Assembly (NCBI GenBank): GCA_900319855.1
Contig: ONQC01000013.1
Span: forward strand, 1 to 52,702
Direction: 5' to 3'
Length of the DNA stretch: 52,702 bases
Source: an uncultured Bacteroidales bacterium
GTDB taxonomy: Bacteria > Bacteroidota > Bacteroidia > Bacteroidales > UBA932
This document shows positions 7,963-15,796 of the stretch, piece after piece. Made by a program: the position numbers and the translations under genes. The notes beneath the pieces are model-generated. The model searched no databases and had not been told where the DNA came from. It worked only from the letters and a program-made list of their open reading frames with translations. Position 1 is the stretch's first letter. Each line of letters begins with the position of its first letter.

Positions 7963-9130
7963 ATGAAGATGCGAGTTCTGCGGCAAGCTGTTCCTTGGAC
8001 AGGACAGGATTGCCGTAGATCCGCAGAAGGATATCCCGCAGATCCGCCCGGTCCAGCGTAGGTTCAACCTGGTCCAGCTGGTGCTCGATATATGCCGAGA
8101 ACTGTTCCAATTCCTCCGGAGTATATTTCTCGGCATATTTGCTGCACCCGTTTGCCAGGTCATACCCCATGTAATTGGTTTTCCACAAATGATAGCCTTC
8201 GATAACCCGCAGGTCCACCGCGTGGCGGATGGCCTGGTACCGGTCATTCTTGTTGCAGAAAGAGGCGGCATAGACCTCATCATGCGTCAGGGGGGCGCCG
8301 ATGTTCAGGTGGATATTCCCCTTCTGCTGACGGATGCCCGTCACGATGCTGATTAGGTCCTCGCGTGAGCCTTTCACATATTTTTCCGTCCGTGAGATCA
8401 ATGTTTCACGGGCTTTCATGATATCACAAGGCTCATACTCATACGAGATGCTGAGCGGAACGATGTTCAGCGCTTCGAAATTGGACGTAAAATCGCCCGT
8501 GCCGCTCATGTCCAGCATCTTCAGCAGCCCTTGCTCGGTGATGTCCACTCCATTCTTCGCACGGCCTTCCCGCTGGGCCAGCCAGATGGAACTTTTGCCG
8601 GAAGTAATGCAGGTACGGATATATTTCGAAAGGACCTGGGAGGAAAGGTACAACGTCCTGGCACTGATGCCCCGGATGACCTTGATCATCCGGTTGGAGC
8701 GGATCAGGTACTCTACATATTTATTGCTCAGCAGATTATCTCCAACTGCGATTTCCGTCAGCGGAATGCCGTTCCGATACAGGACCAATTGGGTGATGGC
8801 GGGATCGAGAATGATATCCCGGTGGTTGGAAAGGCAGAGGAATTTTTGGGAACCGAGATGTTTCAAATTTTCGACTCCGTCATAGGAAAAATTATGTGCG
8901 GAGGTCTCCAAGACCCACTCCACCGCCTTGTTCATCACCAGTTTCTGGAACTCGTCGATGCTTTTCAAGCTTTTCAGCACATCGTGGAGCAACGTCTCCG
9001 GCTGGTCCGGGAACAAGGTCTTTGAAATCAGCGGAACGTTGGGATGCTCCGCCAGGATGCCGAATGCCTTGACGGCTTCTTCATCGGTATAGGGACTGAT
9101 GCTGTCAAATTCGTTGATAGGTTCACTCAT
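7961..9130 (-). CDS. Glycerol-3-phosphate/1-acylglycerol acyltransferase-like protein
   Basis: This 389-residue protein of the PlsB/PlsC acyltransferase superfamily is expected to transfer acyl groups to a glycerolipid or related acceptor at the membrane. The acceptor motif is SNHRDIILDPA near residue 126, where the spacing is H-x5-D rather than the usual H-x4-D. A second block, SIWLAQREGRAKNG, corresponds to the substrate-binding EGTR region, and NIVPLSISYEYEPCD to the downstream proline motif. The ATG at 9130 (MSEPINEF) is chosen over upstream in-frame codons because those lie antisense to queA. A TAACTTTG box precedes it. It is convergent with cysteate synthase, so a lipid link between the two is possible but only inferred. 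Confidence 0.8.
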   Translation of the reverse strand: MSEPINEFDSISPYTDEEAVKAFGILAEHPNVPLISKTLFPDQPETLLHDVLKSLKSIDEFQKLVMNKAVEWVLETSAHNFSYDGVENLKHLGSQKFLCLSNHRDIILDPAITQLVLYRNGIPLTEIAVGDNLLSNKYVEYLIRSNRMIKVIRGISARTLYLSSQVLSKYIRTCITSGKSSIWLAQREGRAKNGVDITEQGLLKMLDMSGTGDFTSNFEALNIVPLSISYEYEPCDIMKARETLISRTEKYVKGSREDLISIVTGIRQQKGNIHLNIGAPLTHDEVYAASFCNKNDRYQAIRHAVDLRVIEGYHLWKTNYMGYDLANGCSKYAEKYTPEELEQFSAYIEHQLDQVEPTLDRADLRDILLRIYGNPVLSKEQLAAELASS

Positions 9131-9147
9131 AGTACACGTATAACATT

Positions 9148-9155
9148 CAAAGTTA
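9148..9155 (-). promoter_or_regulatory. -7 promoter element for the acyltransferase gene
   Basis: TAACTTTG on the minus strand, 18 bases upstream of the ATG at 9130, inside the 50-base gap after the queA stop. Confidence 0.6.
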
Positions 9156-9180
9156 CGAAAAAAAGAATCATGCAGCAATT

Positions 9181-10395
9181 TTATTTGCCGCTCCGCTCCA
9201 ATAAGGAGCTGTCTCCGTAGCTGAGGAACCGGAAACCATGCATCAAGGCATAGCGGTAAATCGTTTTCCAATCGCCGCCGACGAAGGCGGAGACCAACAG
9301 GATCAAGGTGCTCTCCGGCTGGTGGAAGTTCGTAACCAGCAAGTCTACGATCCGGAAACGGAAGCCCGGAACGATGATAATACGGGTCCCCACCTTGAGT
9401 TCGTCCAAATGATGGGAATCCAGATAATTCACGATGGCCTCCAACGCCTGTTCCGTGGAGGGTTCCCATTCCCGTTCATACGGCATCCATTGTCCGACAT
9501 CCTGAGGTTCAGAGGTTTCCAGAATGCTGACACCCACATAATACAGCGATTCGAGCGTACGGACGGAAGTCGTCCCTACCGCGATGACCTTCCCTTTTGC
9601 CGCGATCAGGCGCTGCAGGAATTCTTTGCTGACCACGAACGGCTCCCGGTGCATCGGATGCTGGGAGACGTCGGATGTCTTCACAGGAAGGAAAGTCCCC
9701 GCTCCAACATGGAGACACACCGTTCCGGTCTCGATTCCCTTTTCCCGTATACGGGACAAGACATCTTCCGTAAAATGCAGTCCTGCCGTCGGTGCGGCCA
9801 CGGATCCGCGGAAATGGGCGTAAAGGGTCTGGTAGCGCTCTACGTCGATGGCTTCGGTCTCCCGGTTCAGATAGGGCGGTATCGGGACAGAGCCGCAGAT
9901 TTCCAGGACACGGGAAAACGGGCTGCCGTCTTTCCAGGCGAATTCGACCAGGCCGGTCTGTCCGTCCCGGGAAAGCAGTTGCGCCTCGAGTCCCATGGAG
10001 ATGATTTCAGGGCGGTTCTCGGGATTATACAGGGTCAATACATCGGACTTCCACCGCTTCGCATTGCCGATTACGCATTTCCAGACGCACCGGTCTGTCG
10101 TACTGAAAGACAGATTATACTCGTTGGGGGTATGGGGTTGCAGACAAAATATTTCAATGTGCGCGCCCGTCGGCCGCTGGAAATGAAGACGCACTGGGAC
10201 CACCTTCGTGTCATTGAAGACCATCAGCGCACCTTCGGGCAATTCGTCAGGGATGTTGCGGAAAATAGTTTCCGAGACAGTCCCTTTCCGATAAATCAAT
10301 AATTTCGAGGCATCCCGTTCGGGAAGGGGATATTTAGCGATCCGCTCATCTGGCAACGGATAATTGTAATCTTTTATATGCAACTGAGGTATCAT
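9181..10395 (-). CDS. queA: S-adenosylmethionine:tRNA ribosyltransferase-isomerase
   Basis: This 404-residue cytosolic enzyme transfers and isomerises the ribose of SAM onto 7-aminomethyl-7-deazaguanine in tRNA, giving epoxyqueuosine. Hallmarks are YPLPERDASKLL near residues 22-33, MVFNDTKVVPVRL, the long conserved block FRGSVAAPTAGLHFTEDVL, LHVGAGTFLPV and TTSVRTLES. The length is near that of Bacteroidetes homologues, which are longer than the roughly 350-residue E. coli enzyme. The other queuosine genes are not in the window. A minus-strand TAATTTTG box at 10455-10462 precedes it. Confidence 0.95.
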   Translation of the reverse strand: MIPQLHIKDYNYPLPDERIAKYPLPERDASKLLIYRKGTVSETIFRNIPDELPEGALMVFNDTKVVPVRLHFQRPTGAHIEIFCLQPHTPNEYNLSFSTTDRCVWKCVIGNAKRWKSDVLTLYNPENRPEIISMGLEAQLLSRDGQTGLVEFAWKDGSPFSRVLEICGSVPIPPYLNRETEAIDVERYQTLYAHFRGSVAAPTAGLHFTEDVLSRIREKGIETGTVCLHVGAGTFLPVKTSDVSQHPMHREPFVVSKEFLQRLIAAKGKVIAVGTTSVRTLESLYYVGVSILETSEPQDVGQWMPYEREWEPSTEQALEAIVNYLDSHHLDELKVGTRIIIVPGFRFRIVDLLVTNFHQPESTLILLVSAFVGGDWKTIYRYALMHGFRFLSYGDSSLLERSGK

Positions 10396-10454
10396 ACGTC
10401 TTCATTAATCCGGACGATGGTTTTTGTTTCGTCCATGAGATTTTAAAATCTGCG

Positions 10455-10462
10455 CAAAATTA
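10455..10462 (-). promoter_or_regulatory. -7 promoter element for queA
   Basis: TAATTTTG on the minus strand, 60 bases upstream of the queA ATG. Confidence 0.5.
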
Positions 10463-10897
10463 CACAATCCTTCACAAATACAGAAAAATCCGGACAAGGA
10501 TTATTCCAGGCCATCCTGCCATTAACATTTTTGTAAATCAAAAAAGATTTGTGAAGTTTACTTTTGTTGACAAGAAATGTAAATTTTAAATTGGAATTAT
10601 TTATTATTGTAAAATAAGCAAATATTATCATATCCGTCATATTTATCTAACCTATTGTAATTCAGTTAGTATAGACAATATCATCTAAATCTTTAATTAT
10701 TGTAGAAATTGTAAATTACAAATAATACACCCTCGACGATGGTTTAAATAATCTGTTTTAGATATTTAATAATCGGATAATGAGATAATTAGATACGTTT
10801 ATATCAATAAAGAATTAAAGCAATTTGACCACTTTGACTCCCCTCCCCATCCCCGGCTGGAATCCGCGGAGCCCTTGCATTCTTCTCCTTGATTTGC

Positions 10898-10905
10898 TAC
10901 ATTTG
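10898..10905 (+). promoter_or_regulatory. Promoter of the HTH regulator
   Basis: TACATTTG (-7), with TTG at 10875-10877 giving a 20-bp spacer, as in Bacteroidetes sigma-ABfr promoters. The ATG follows 20 bases later. Confidence 0.65.
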
Positions 10906-10925
10906 TAAAAAGAATCGTCAGAATT

Positions 10926-11381
10926 ATGAACAACAGACTGGAGCAGTTCCTGGCAGCGGAAAACATCAGCCAGGCAGAATTTGCAGATGCAATCGGCGTT
11001 GCACGGGCAAGCGTATCCCATATCCTGGCCGGAAGGAACAAACCCAGTTACGACTTCCTCACGGGAATGCTGCTGCACTACCCCCGCCTGAACATGGAAT
11101 GGCTGCTGGCTGGGAAAGGCAAGATGTACAAAGACCCGCTGGAAAGCCGGATTCCACCGGCACCGGCTGCAGAACCTGAGCCCGCACCGGATCTGTTCTC
11201 CATTCCCCCGCGAGAAGAGCCTTTGGCGCCACCTACTGCACGACCGGACACGGATACGGCCGTCCCAGCGACGAATCCGGCCCTGGAAATGACAACGCAA
11301 AAGACTGATAACCAACGAAAAATAACCAAAATTATCGTCTTTTTCGATGATAATACTTTTCAGGAATTGCCAGAAGTCTGA
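10926..11381 (+). CDS. XRE-type helix-turn-helix transcriptional regulator
   Basis: This 151-residue DNA-binding protein has an N-terminal Cro/C1 HTH over about residues 5-60 (LEQFLAAENISQAEFADAIG, then ARASVSHILAGRNKPSYDFL) and the tail motif MEWLLAGKGKMYK. A proline/alanine-rich linker of about 55 residues follows, then a short conserved-looking end, KITKIIVFFDDNTFQELPEV. Such single-gene regulators are common on Bacteroidales chromosomes. Their targets are generally unknown. It has its own promoter and is followed 38 bases later by pyrD, which has its own -7 box. The AT-rich upstream region with repeated ATTGTA could include its operator, but this is only inference. Confidence 0.85.
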   Translation: MNNRLEQFLAAENISQAEFADAIGVARASVSHILAGRNKPSYDFLTGMLLHYPRLNMEWLLAGKGKMYKDPLESRIPPAPAAEPEPAPDLFSIPPREEPLAPPTARPDTDTAVPATNPALEMTTQKTDNQRKITKIIVFFDDNTFQELPEV

Positions 11382-11390
11382 TAGATTTCT

Positions 11391-11398
11391 TACCTTTG
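11391..11398 (+). promoter_or_regulatory. -7 promoter element for pyrD
   Basis: TACCTTTG ten bases after the regulator's stop and 22 bases before ATG 11420. Its position rules out the in-frame TTG at 11396 as a start. Confidence 0.6.
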
Positions 11399-11419
11399 TA
11401 CCGTCCTAATGCAACCGAC

Positions 11420-12460
11420 ATGTACAAATTAATCTTCCGGCCGATTCTCTTCCGTTTCAACGCAGAAACGGCCCACAGGATGATCATCAACTTCCTCAAG
11501 AGATCCCGGACCTATGCTTTGATGCGGCCGTTGGTGAGACTCTTCTTCAAGCGCAAATATCCGGCGCTCGAACGGGATGTCTTCGGTCTTCATTTCCCCA
11601 ATCCCGTCGGCCTGGCCGGTGGTCTCGACAAGAACGCTGAGTGCTACAACGAATTGTCGGACTTCGGATTCGGATTCGTTGAGATCGGATCGCTCACGCC
11701 CAAGTTCCAGGATGGCAATCCCCGGCCCAGGCTTTTCCGGCTTCCCAAGGATAAGGCGCTGATTAACAGAATGGGAATCAACAACAAAGGGGTCTTGGTA
11801 GCCATCCGCCACCTGAAAGAAAAGCACCCCAAGGTGTTGATTGCCGCGAATATCGCAAAGAACACCACCTCCGACGATCCCGAGCAAATCAGCCGGGACT
11901 ATGACTACGCCTTCTCGATGCTGTATGAGTTCGTCGATTTCTTCGTCATCAACGTTTCCTGCCCGAATGTAGAAGGACTCACCAGCCTACAGGATATTTC
12001 CTATCTGTCTGATATAATGGATGTTGTGCTGGACAAGCGCATGAATATGGACCAATACCGGCCCATCTTGATCAAGATCTCCCCGGATATCGGGCATGCC
12101 CAGGTTGATGAGATCGTCGACTATGCCTTGCGGAACGGCGTCGACGGCATCATCGCCTGCAATACGACACGCTCCCGGGAGGGACTGCAGACGCCGGCCC
12201 AGAAAGTCGAAGCGATCGGAAATGGCGGGCTTTCGGGCGCCCCGCTCTTCGAAAAGAGCCTGGCGATGGTCCGATACCTGGCCGAAAAGACGGGTGGGAA
12301 ATTGCCGATTATCGGTACCGGCGGCATCATGACGCCGGAACAGGCCCGCGAAATGCTGGCTGCAGGAGCCTCATTGATAGAGATTTACACCGGATTTATC
12401 TATGAAGGACCGTCTTTCCCGAGAAAGATTCTCAATTATCTAAACAAGCACCCGCTATGA
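11420..12460 (+). CDS. pyrD: Dihydroorotate dehydrogenase, class 2 (quinone-linked)
   Basis: This 346-residue FMN enzyme oxidises dihydroorotate to orotate in pyrimidine synthesis. The class 2 mark is the N-terminal membrane-associating helix region MYKLIFRPILFRF onward. Core motifs are PVGLAGGLDKNAE, FVEIGSLTP, NRMGINNKG, IACNTTRSR and IIGTGGI. At the catalytic position the sequence is INVSCPNVEGL, with Cys181 where class 2 enzymes such as E. coli and human carry Ser. Cys is the class 1 residue. ATG 11420 fits the promoter box and the family start. The last four bases overlap the cinA start (ATGA). Confidence 0.93.
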   Translation: MYKLIFRPILFRFNAETAHRMIINFLKRSRTYALMRPLVRLFFKRKYPALERDVFGLHFPNPVGLAGGLDKNAECYNELSDFGFGFVEIGSLTPKFQDGNPRPRLFRLPKDKALINRMGINNKGVLVAIRHLKEKHPKVLIAANIAKNTTSDDPEQISRDYDYAFSMLYEFVDFFVINVSCPNVEGLTSLQDISYLSDIMDVVLDKRMNMDQYRPILIKISPDIGHAQVDEIVDYALRNGVDGIIACNTTRSREGLQTPAQKVEAIGNGGLSGAPLFEKSLAMVRYLAEKTGGKLPIIGTGGIMTPEQAREMLAAGASLIEIYTGFIYEGPSFPRKILNYLNKHPL

Positions 12461-13728
12461 TACAAGCTTCTATCTGCACGATCGGAGATGAAATCCTGAT
12501 CGGACAGGTTGTTGACACCAATTCCTCCGAAATATCCCGCGCGCTCGGCGCCCTCGGTATCCGCACCGACCGCATGGTTTCCCTGGCGGACGACCACGAT
12601 GCCATCATCCAGACCCTGACCGCGGAACTGGAGACCCATGACATCGTCATCACCACCGGCGGACTCGGCCCGACCCGGGATGACATCACCAAGTCGGCGC
12701 TGGCCGAGTTGAGTGGCACGTCCCGTTATGTCGAACATGCCGGTCAGCTGGAGAAGGTCCATGAGATCCTCCATGCCCGCGGATTGGACGTCCTGGACAT
12801 CAACCGGGCCCAAGCCCTGGTCCCAGACACCTGCGAAGTAATTGTAAATCAAAGAGGTACGGCGCCCATTATGGTATTCCGCTTCCCGGAAAACCGCTTC
12901 GGGCACCCCGCCACCCTGTATGCCATGCCGGGCGTACCGTTCGAAACGACGGCGGCCCTCCCCGATGTCGTCAAGGACATTGCGGCGCACCACCAGCTGC
13001 AGACCATCTGGCACCGCAACCTCATGACTTACGGGATGGCAGAGTCCGCGCTGGCCAAGAAGATCGAACCCTGGGAAACCGCCCTCCCCGCCGACATGCA
13101 CCTGGCCTACCTGCCAAATCCGCTCACAGGCGTGCGTTTAAGGCTGTCCGTGTACGGAGGGACCATCGAAGAGGATAAAACGCGCGTAGAGGCCGAAATC
13201 GACCGTCTGAAGGCCATTTTGGGAGACGTCATCTATGCCGACGGTGACGACACCCTGGAGCATGCCCTGGGAGTCCTTCTCAAGGCCCATGGAAAAACCG
13301 TTTCCGCGGCCGAATCCTGTACCGGCGGCGAAATCTCCCACCTGATCACGAATGTCCCGGGATCATCCAATTATTATCTCGGATCCGTGACTTCGTATGC
13401 CATTTCTGTCAAAGAAAAGGTGCTGGGCGTACCGGACCAGGTAATCCAAGACTATGGCGTGGTCAGCAGCGAAGTCGCCGCTGCGATGGCTGAAGGTGTG
13501 CGGAAACTGACTGGAAGCGATTATGCCGTCTCGACCACCGGCCTGGCCGGTCCGGGCGGCGACGGGGTCAATCCGGAAGGGACCGTGTGGGTCGGCGTGG
13601 CCACTCTCAAGGCTGTCCTGACGCGGAAATACCAATATCACAACGACCGGAAGCGCAATATCCAGCGTTTTGCCGCTTCTGCGCTGCATTTTTTGCTCTC
13701 CGCCGTCAAGGATGATTTATCTATTTGA
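12457..13728 (+). CDS. cinA: CinA-family protein with nicotinamide-nucleotide amidase domain
   Basis: This 423-residue two-domain protein has an N-terminal molybdopterin-binding-like domain (about 1-170; CTIGDEILIGQVVDTN, VITTGGLGPTRDDIT) and a C-terminal CinA/PncC domain (about 265-420; AAESCTGGEISHLIT, STTGLAGPGGD, GTVWVGV). The C-terminal domain of relatives deamidates NMN to nicotinate mononucleotide in pyridine nucleotide recycling. The N-terminal domain in some species has ADP-ribose pyrophosphatase activity. It overlaps pyrD by four bases, so the pair is co-transcribed. It ends before a good intrinsic terminator. Confidence 0.93.
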   Translation: MIQASICTIGDEILIGQVVDTNSSEISRALGALGIRTDRMVSLADDHDAIIQTLTAELETHDIVITTGGLGPTRDDITKSALAELSGTSRYVEHAGQLEKVHEILHARGLDVLDINRAQALVPDTCEVIVNQRGTAPIMVFRFPENRFGHPATLYAMPGVPFETTAALPDVVKDIAAHHQLQTIWHRNLMTYGMAESALAKKIEPWETALPADMHLAYLPNPLTGVRLRLSVYGGTIEEDKTRVEAEIDRLKAILGDVIYADGDDTLEHALGVLLKAHGKTVSAAESCTGGEISHLITNVPGSSNYYLGSVTSYAISVKEKVLGVPDQVIQDYGVVSSEVAAAMAEGVRKLTGSDYAVSTTGLAGPGGDGVNPEGTVWVGVATLKAVLTRKYQYHNDRKRNIQRFAASALHFLLSAVKDDLSI

Positions 13729-13755
13729 AAGACAATTAGAATAACATAAATGTTT

Positions 13756-13790
13756 AAGGCTGTAACTTTTTTGTTATAGCCTTTTTTCTT
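13756..13790 (+). terminator. Intrinsic terminator of pyrD-cinA
   Basis: AAGGCTGTAAC (13756-13766) pairs with GTTATAGCCTT (13773-13783) around a T6 loop, followed by TTTTCTT. The 3' half overlaps the end of the convergent dipeptidase gene. Confidence 0.85.
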
Positions 13791-14868
13791 GAGAAAACGC
13801 CTCGGAAATCGCCATGACACGGAGGAAATTGCCACCGGCGACCTTCCCGATTTCTTCTTCGGTGTAGCCGCGCCTGCGCATCTCATCGAAGATGATCCCT
13901 ATCTTGGAAACATCTTCCAGACCGGCCGGAGGAACCGCGATTCCGTCGAAATCCGAGCCGATGCCGACATGGTCGATACCGGCAACCTGGACGGCGTGGT
14001 CGATATGGTCGACCACCATTTTATAAGACGGCCTGTCCAAAGCCAGCAGCCGGTCCTGTACGGCATGCCAGGCAGCCACCCGTTCCGGATCGGAAGGATC
14101 CGCGATAAAAGCCGCTTCCAGCTGCTCTCCCTCGTCTTCCAGGCCAGCAGCGGAAAGAACGGCGGCAAAATCATCCGTCAGGAAGCAGGGATAGAAATTA
14201 ATCTGGATGACACCCCCGTTTTCGGCCAGCGCCCGCAGCATCTCATCCGTCATGTTCCGCCGATGATGGCAAAGCGCCCGGCAACAAGAATGCGTCGAAA
14301 CGATGGGAACCTTAGAATAGCGGATGCAGTCGAAGAAGGTCTCATCCGAAACATGGGCCACGTCGATGAGCATGCCCAGCCGGTTCATTTCCGCAACGAC
14401 CTCCTTTCCGAAAGGGCTCAGACCATGCCAGGTCGTCCCCTGGGCGGCGGAATCCGCAATGGCATTGTCACCGTTGTGGGTCAGGGTCATGTAGCGCACA
14501 CCCATTCTCCAAAACAGCCGCAACAAAGGAAGCGACTGCTGGACGGGGGCCCCGTTTTCCATCCCCAACAAGATGGAAATCAGTCCCTTTTCTTTATTTC
14601 GTAAGATCTCTTGCGTCGTGCATGCGAGTGCCACCTCATCCGGATGGGCTTCGATGGCATCATACACGCCGGCCATCATTTCCAAGGCGTAACGTGTCGC
14701 GGCATCCGGGGCCAGGTCCCGGGATGTATACAGGGCAAAAAAGGACGCGTCGACTCCCCCGCGCCGCAGTTTGGGGAAATCGACATGTCCATACCGGTTA
14801 TCCAGACCCAGGTCACGGCGCCGGATAATCTGTGACGGCGTATCGCAATGCGAATCCAGTATCAGCAT
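13774..14868 (-). CDS. Membrane dipeptidase-like metallopeptidase (family M19)
   Basis: This 364-residue protein of the renal dipeptidase family has a binuclear zinc site. Visible ligand motifs are DSHCDT (His7, Asp9), GMENG (bridging Glu), VSTHSCCRALCHHRRN (two His) and GIGSDFDG. Relatives cleave dipeptides, including some with a D-residue. No signal peptide is present, so it should be cytoplasmic. It starts one base after the upstream GIN-domain gene ends, as the last gene of the run tatA-tatC-ABC-F-GIN-dipeptidase. Its 3' end lies inside the cinA terminator stem. The physiological substrate is unknown. Confidence 0.92.
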   Translation of the reverse strand: MLILDSHCDTPSQIIRRRDLGLDNRYGHVDFPKLRRGGVDASFFALYTSRDLAPDAATRYALEMMAGVYDAIEAHPDEVALACTTQEILRNKEKGLISILLGMENGAPVQQSLPLLRLFWRMGVRYMTLTHNGDNAIADSAAQGTTWHGLSPFGKEVVAEMNRLGMLIDVAHVSDETFFDCIRYSKVPIVSTHSCCRALCHHRRNMTDEMLRALAENGGVIQINFYPCFLTDDFAAVLSAAGLEDEGEQLEAAFIADPSDPERVAAWHAVQDRLLALDRPSYKMVVDHIDHAVQVAGIDHVGIGSDFDGIAVPPAGLEDVSKIGIIFDEMRRRGYTEEEIGKVAGGNFLRVMAISEAFSQEKRL

Positions 14869-14869
14869 C

Positions 14870-15784
14870 CTACTTGCGCTTGACTCCGGTATAATGCATC
14901 AGGGAAGAGGAAGAAATATTGACGACGCCGATTTTCGGATCTCCGCTGAAGGAGACGTTGGCGCCACTCTTCAAATCGACCTTCAGTTCGTCAGTGGCAT
15001 TGACATACAATTTGCCGTTGGACATGACGACGTCGGCCGTCTTCAGCGGAACACCGATCAGGTCTACTTCGGAGGAGCCCTTTCCATCGTGCCGGAGCGT
15101 TTCGGCCGTTCCGGTCATCAGGACTTTCGCGGAGTTTTGGCTGGCTGTCAGGAGATCGGTCGTGTTGCCGGTCAGCGTAACAGACGAACTGCCTGCAGCA
15201 TTGACCGAAAGCGATTCAGAAGACTGCACCAGATCCACGACGGCCTTGTTGTCCGTTTTGACCGAGACCTCAGGGGCTTCCAAGGTGAGGTTCACCTGCC
15301 CCTCTTTCACAGCCTCGACCGAAGCTTTCCGGGCAGCGACAATCAAGTTGGCAACCTTGGACTTCCCGGTGGCCGAAACGGAAAAACTCTCGGTTTCGAA
15401 CCGGTTGCCCAGTCCCTCGAACGAAGCATTGTCAGACAGGGTCAACTCGCTGAAATAAGGGGCGTAAACGGCGACCTTAAGCACCATTTTCGGTGCATTG
15501 CGGCCTTTGTACGTCTTTTTCAACTCGGAAGACATCCCTTTTTTGTTAAAGTCGATATAAAGGGTTTTCCCGGTCACGAACACGCTGACCAGGTCGGCCA
15601 GGATCGTATCATAGGTCCAGTTGACTTTGTAAGTATCCGACACATTGAAGGTCACTTCGAAATCGCTGGCGACTTCAATCCGGTCGAAAGACACGAAATC
15701 ATTCGTTTTGGTTGTTGTCTGCGCTCCCGCAGCCAGGCACAGGCTGACGGCTGCCAAGGCAGCGAACATTTTCTTCATCTTCAT
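14870..15784 (-). CDS. Secreted GIN-domain (DUF2807) beta-helix protein
   Basis: This 304-residue protein has a signal peptide (about 1-21, ending AAGAQ) and a body of short repeating beta strands rich in Ser, Val and Asn (for example SLSVNAAGSSSVTLTGNT). This is the build of the GIN/DUF2807 'putative auto-transporter adhesin head' family of Bacteroidetes. The function of the family is not established. It should be periplasmic or surface-exposed. An alternative start three codons in (MKKMF) would not change the signal peptide. It lies 12 bases downstream of the ABC-F gene and one base upstream of the dipeptidase. Confidence 0.85.
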   Translation of the reverse strand: MKMKKMFAALAAVSLCLAAGAQTTTKTNDFVSFDRIEVASDFEVTFNVSDTYKVNWTYDTILADLVSVFVTGKTLYIDFNKKGMSSELKKTYKGRNAPKMVLKVAVYAPYFSELTLSDNASFEGLGNRFETESFSVSATGKSKVANLIVAARKASVEAVKEGQVNLTLEAPEVSVKTDNKAVVDLVQSSESLSVNAAGSSSVTLTGNTTDLLTASQNSAKVLMTGTAETLRHDGKGSSEVDLIGVPLKTADVVMSNGKLYVNATDELKVDLKSGANVSFSGDPKIGVVNISSSSLMHYTGVKRK

Positions 15785-15796
15785 ATGCGTATCAAT

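Larger units (their letters stand above)
10396..10925. other. 530-base AT-rich intergenic region between divergent genes
   Basis: This is the longest gap besides 23367-23816, and it is strikingly AT-rich compared with the flanking genes, above all at about 10530-10810. It holds the queA promoter at one end and the HTH-regulator promoter at the other. The hexamer ATTGTA occurs at 10606, 10654, 10699 and 10708, the last within a near-palindrome TTGTAAATTACAA. A 65-codon minus-strand frame (10443-10640) has no protein-like features. I found no DnaA-box cluster, tRNA or convincing hairpin terminator. Confidence 0.55.

Noticed and set aside
10443-10640. 65-codon minus-strand frame
   Set aside because: Low-complexity translation of AT-rich DNA overlapping the queA promoter, with no domain or promoter of its own.
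10396-10925. AT-rich region considered as replication origin
   Set aside because: No cluster of TTATCCACA-type DnaA boxes and no dnaA or other origin-linked gene nearby.
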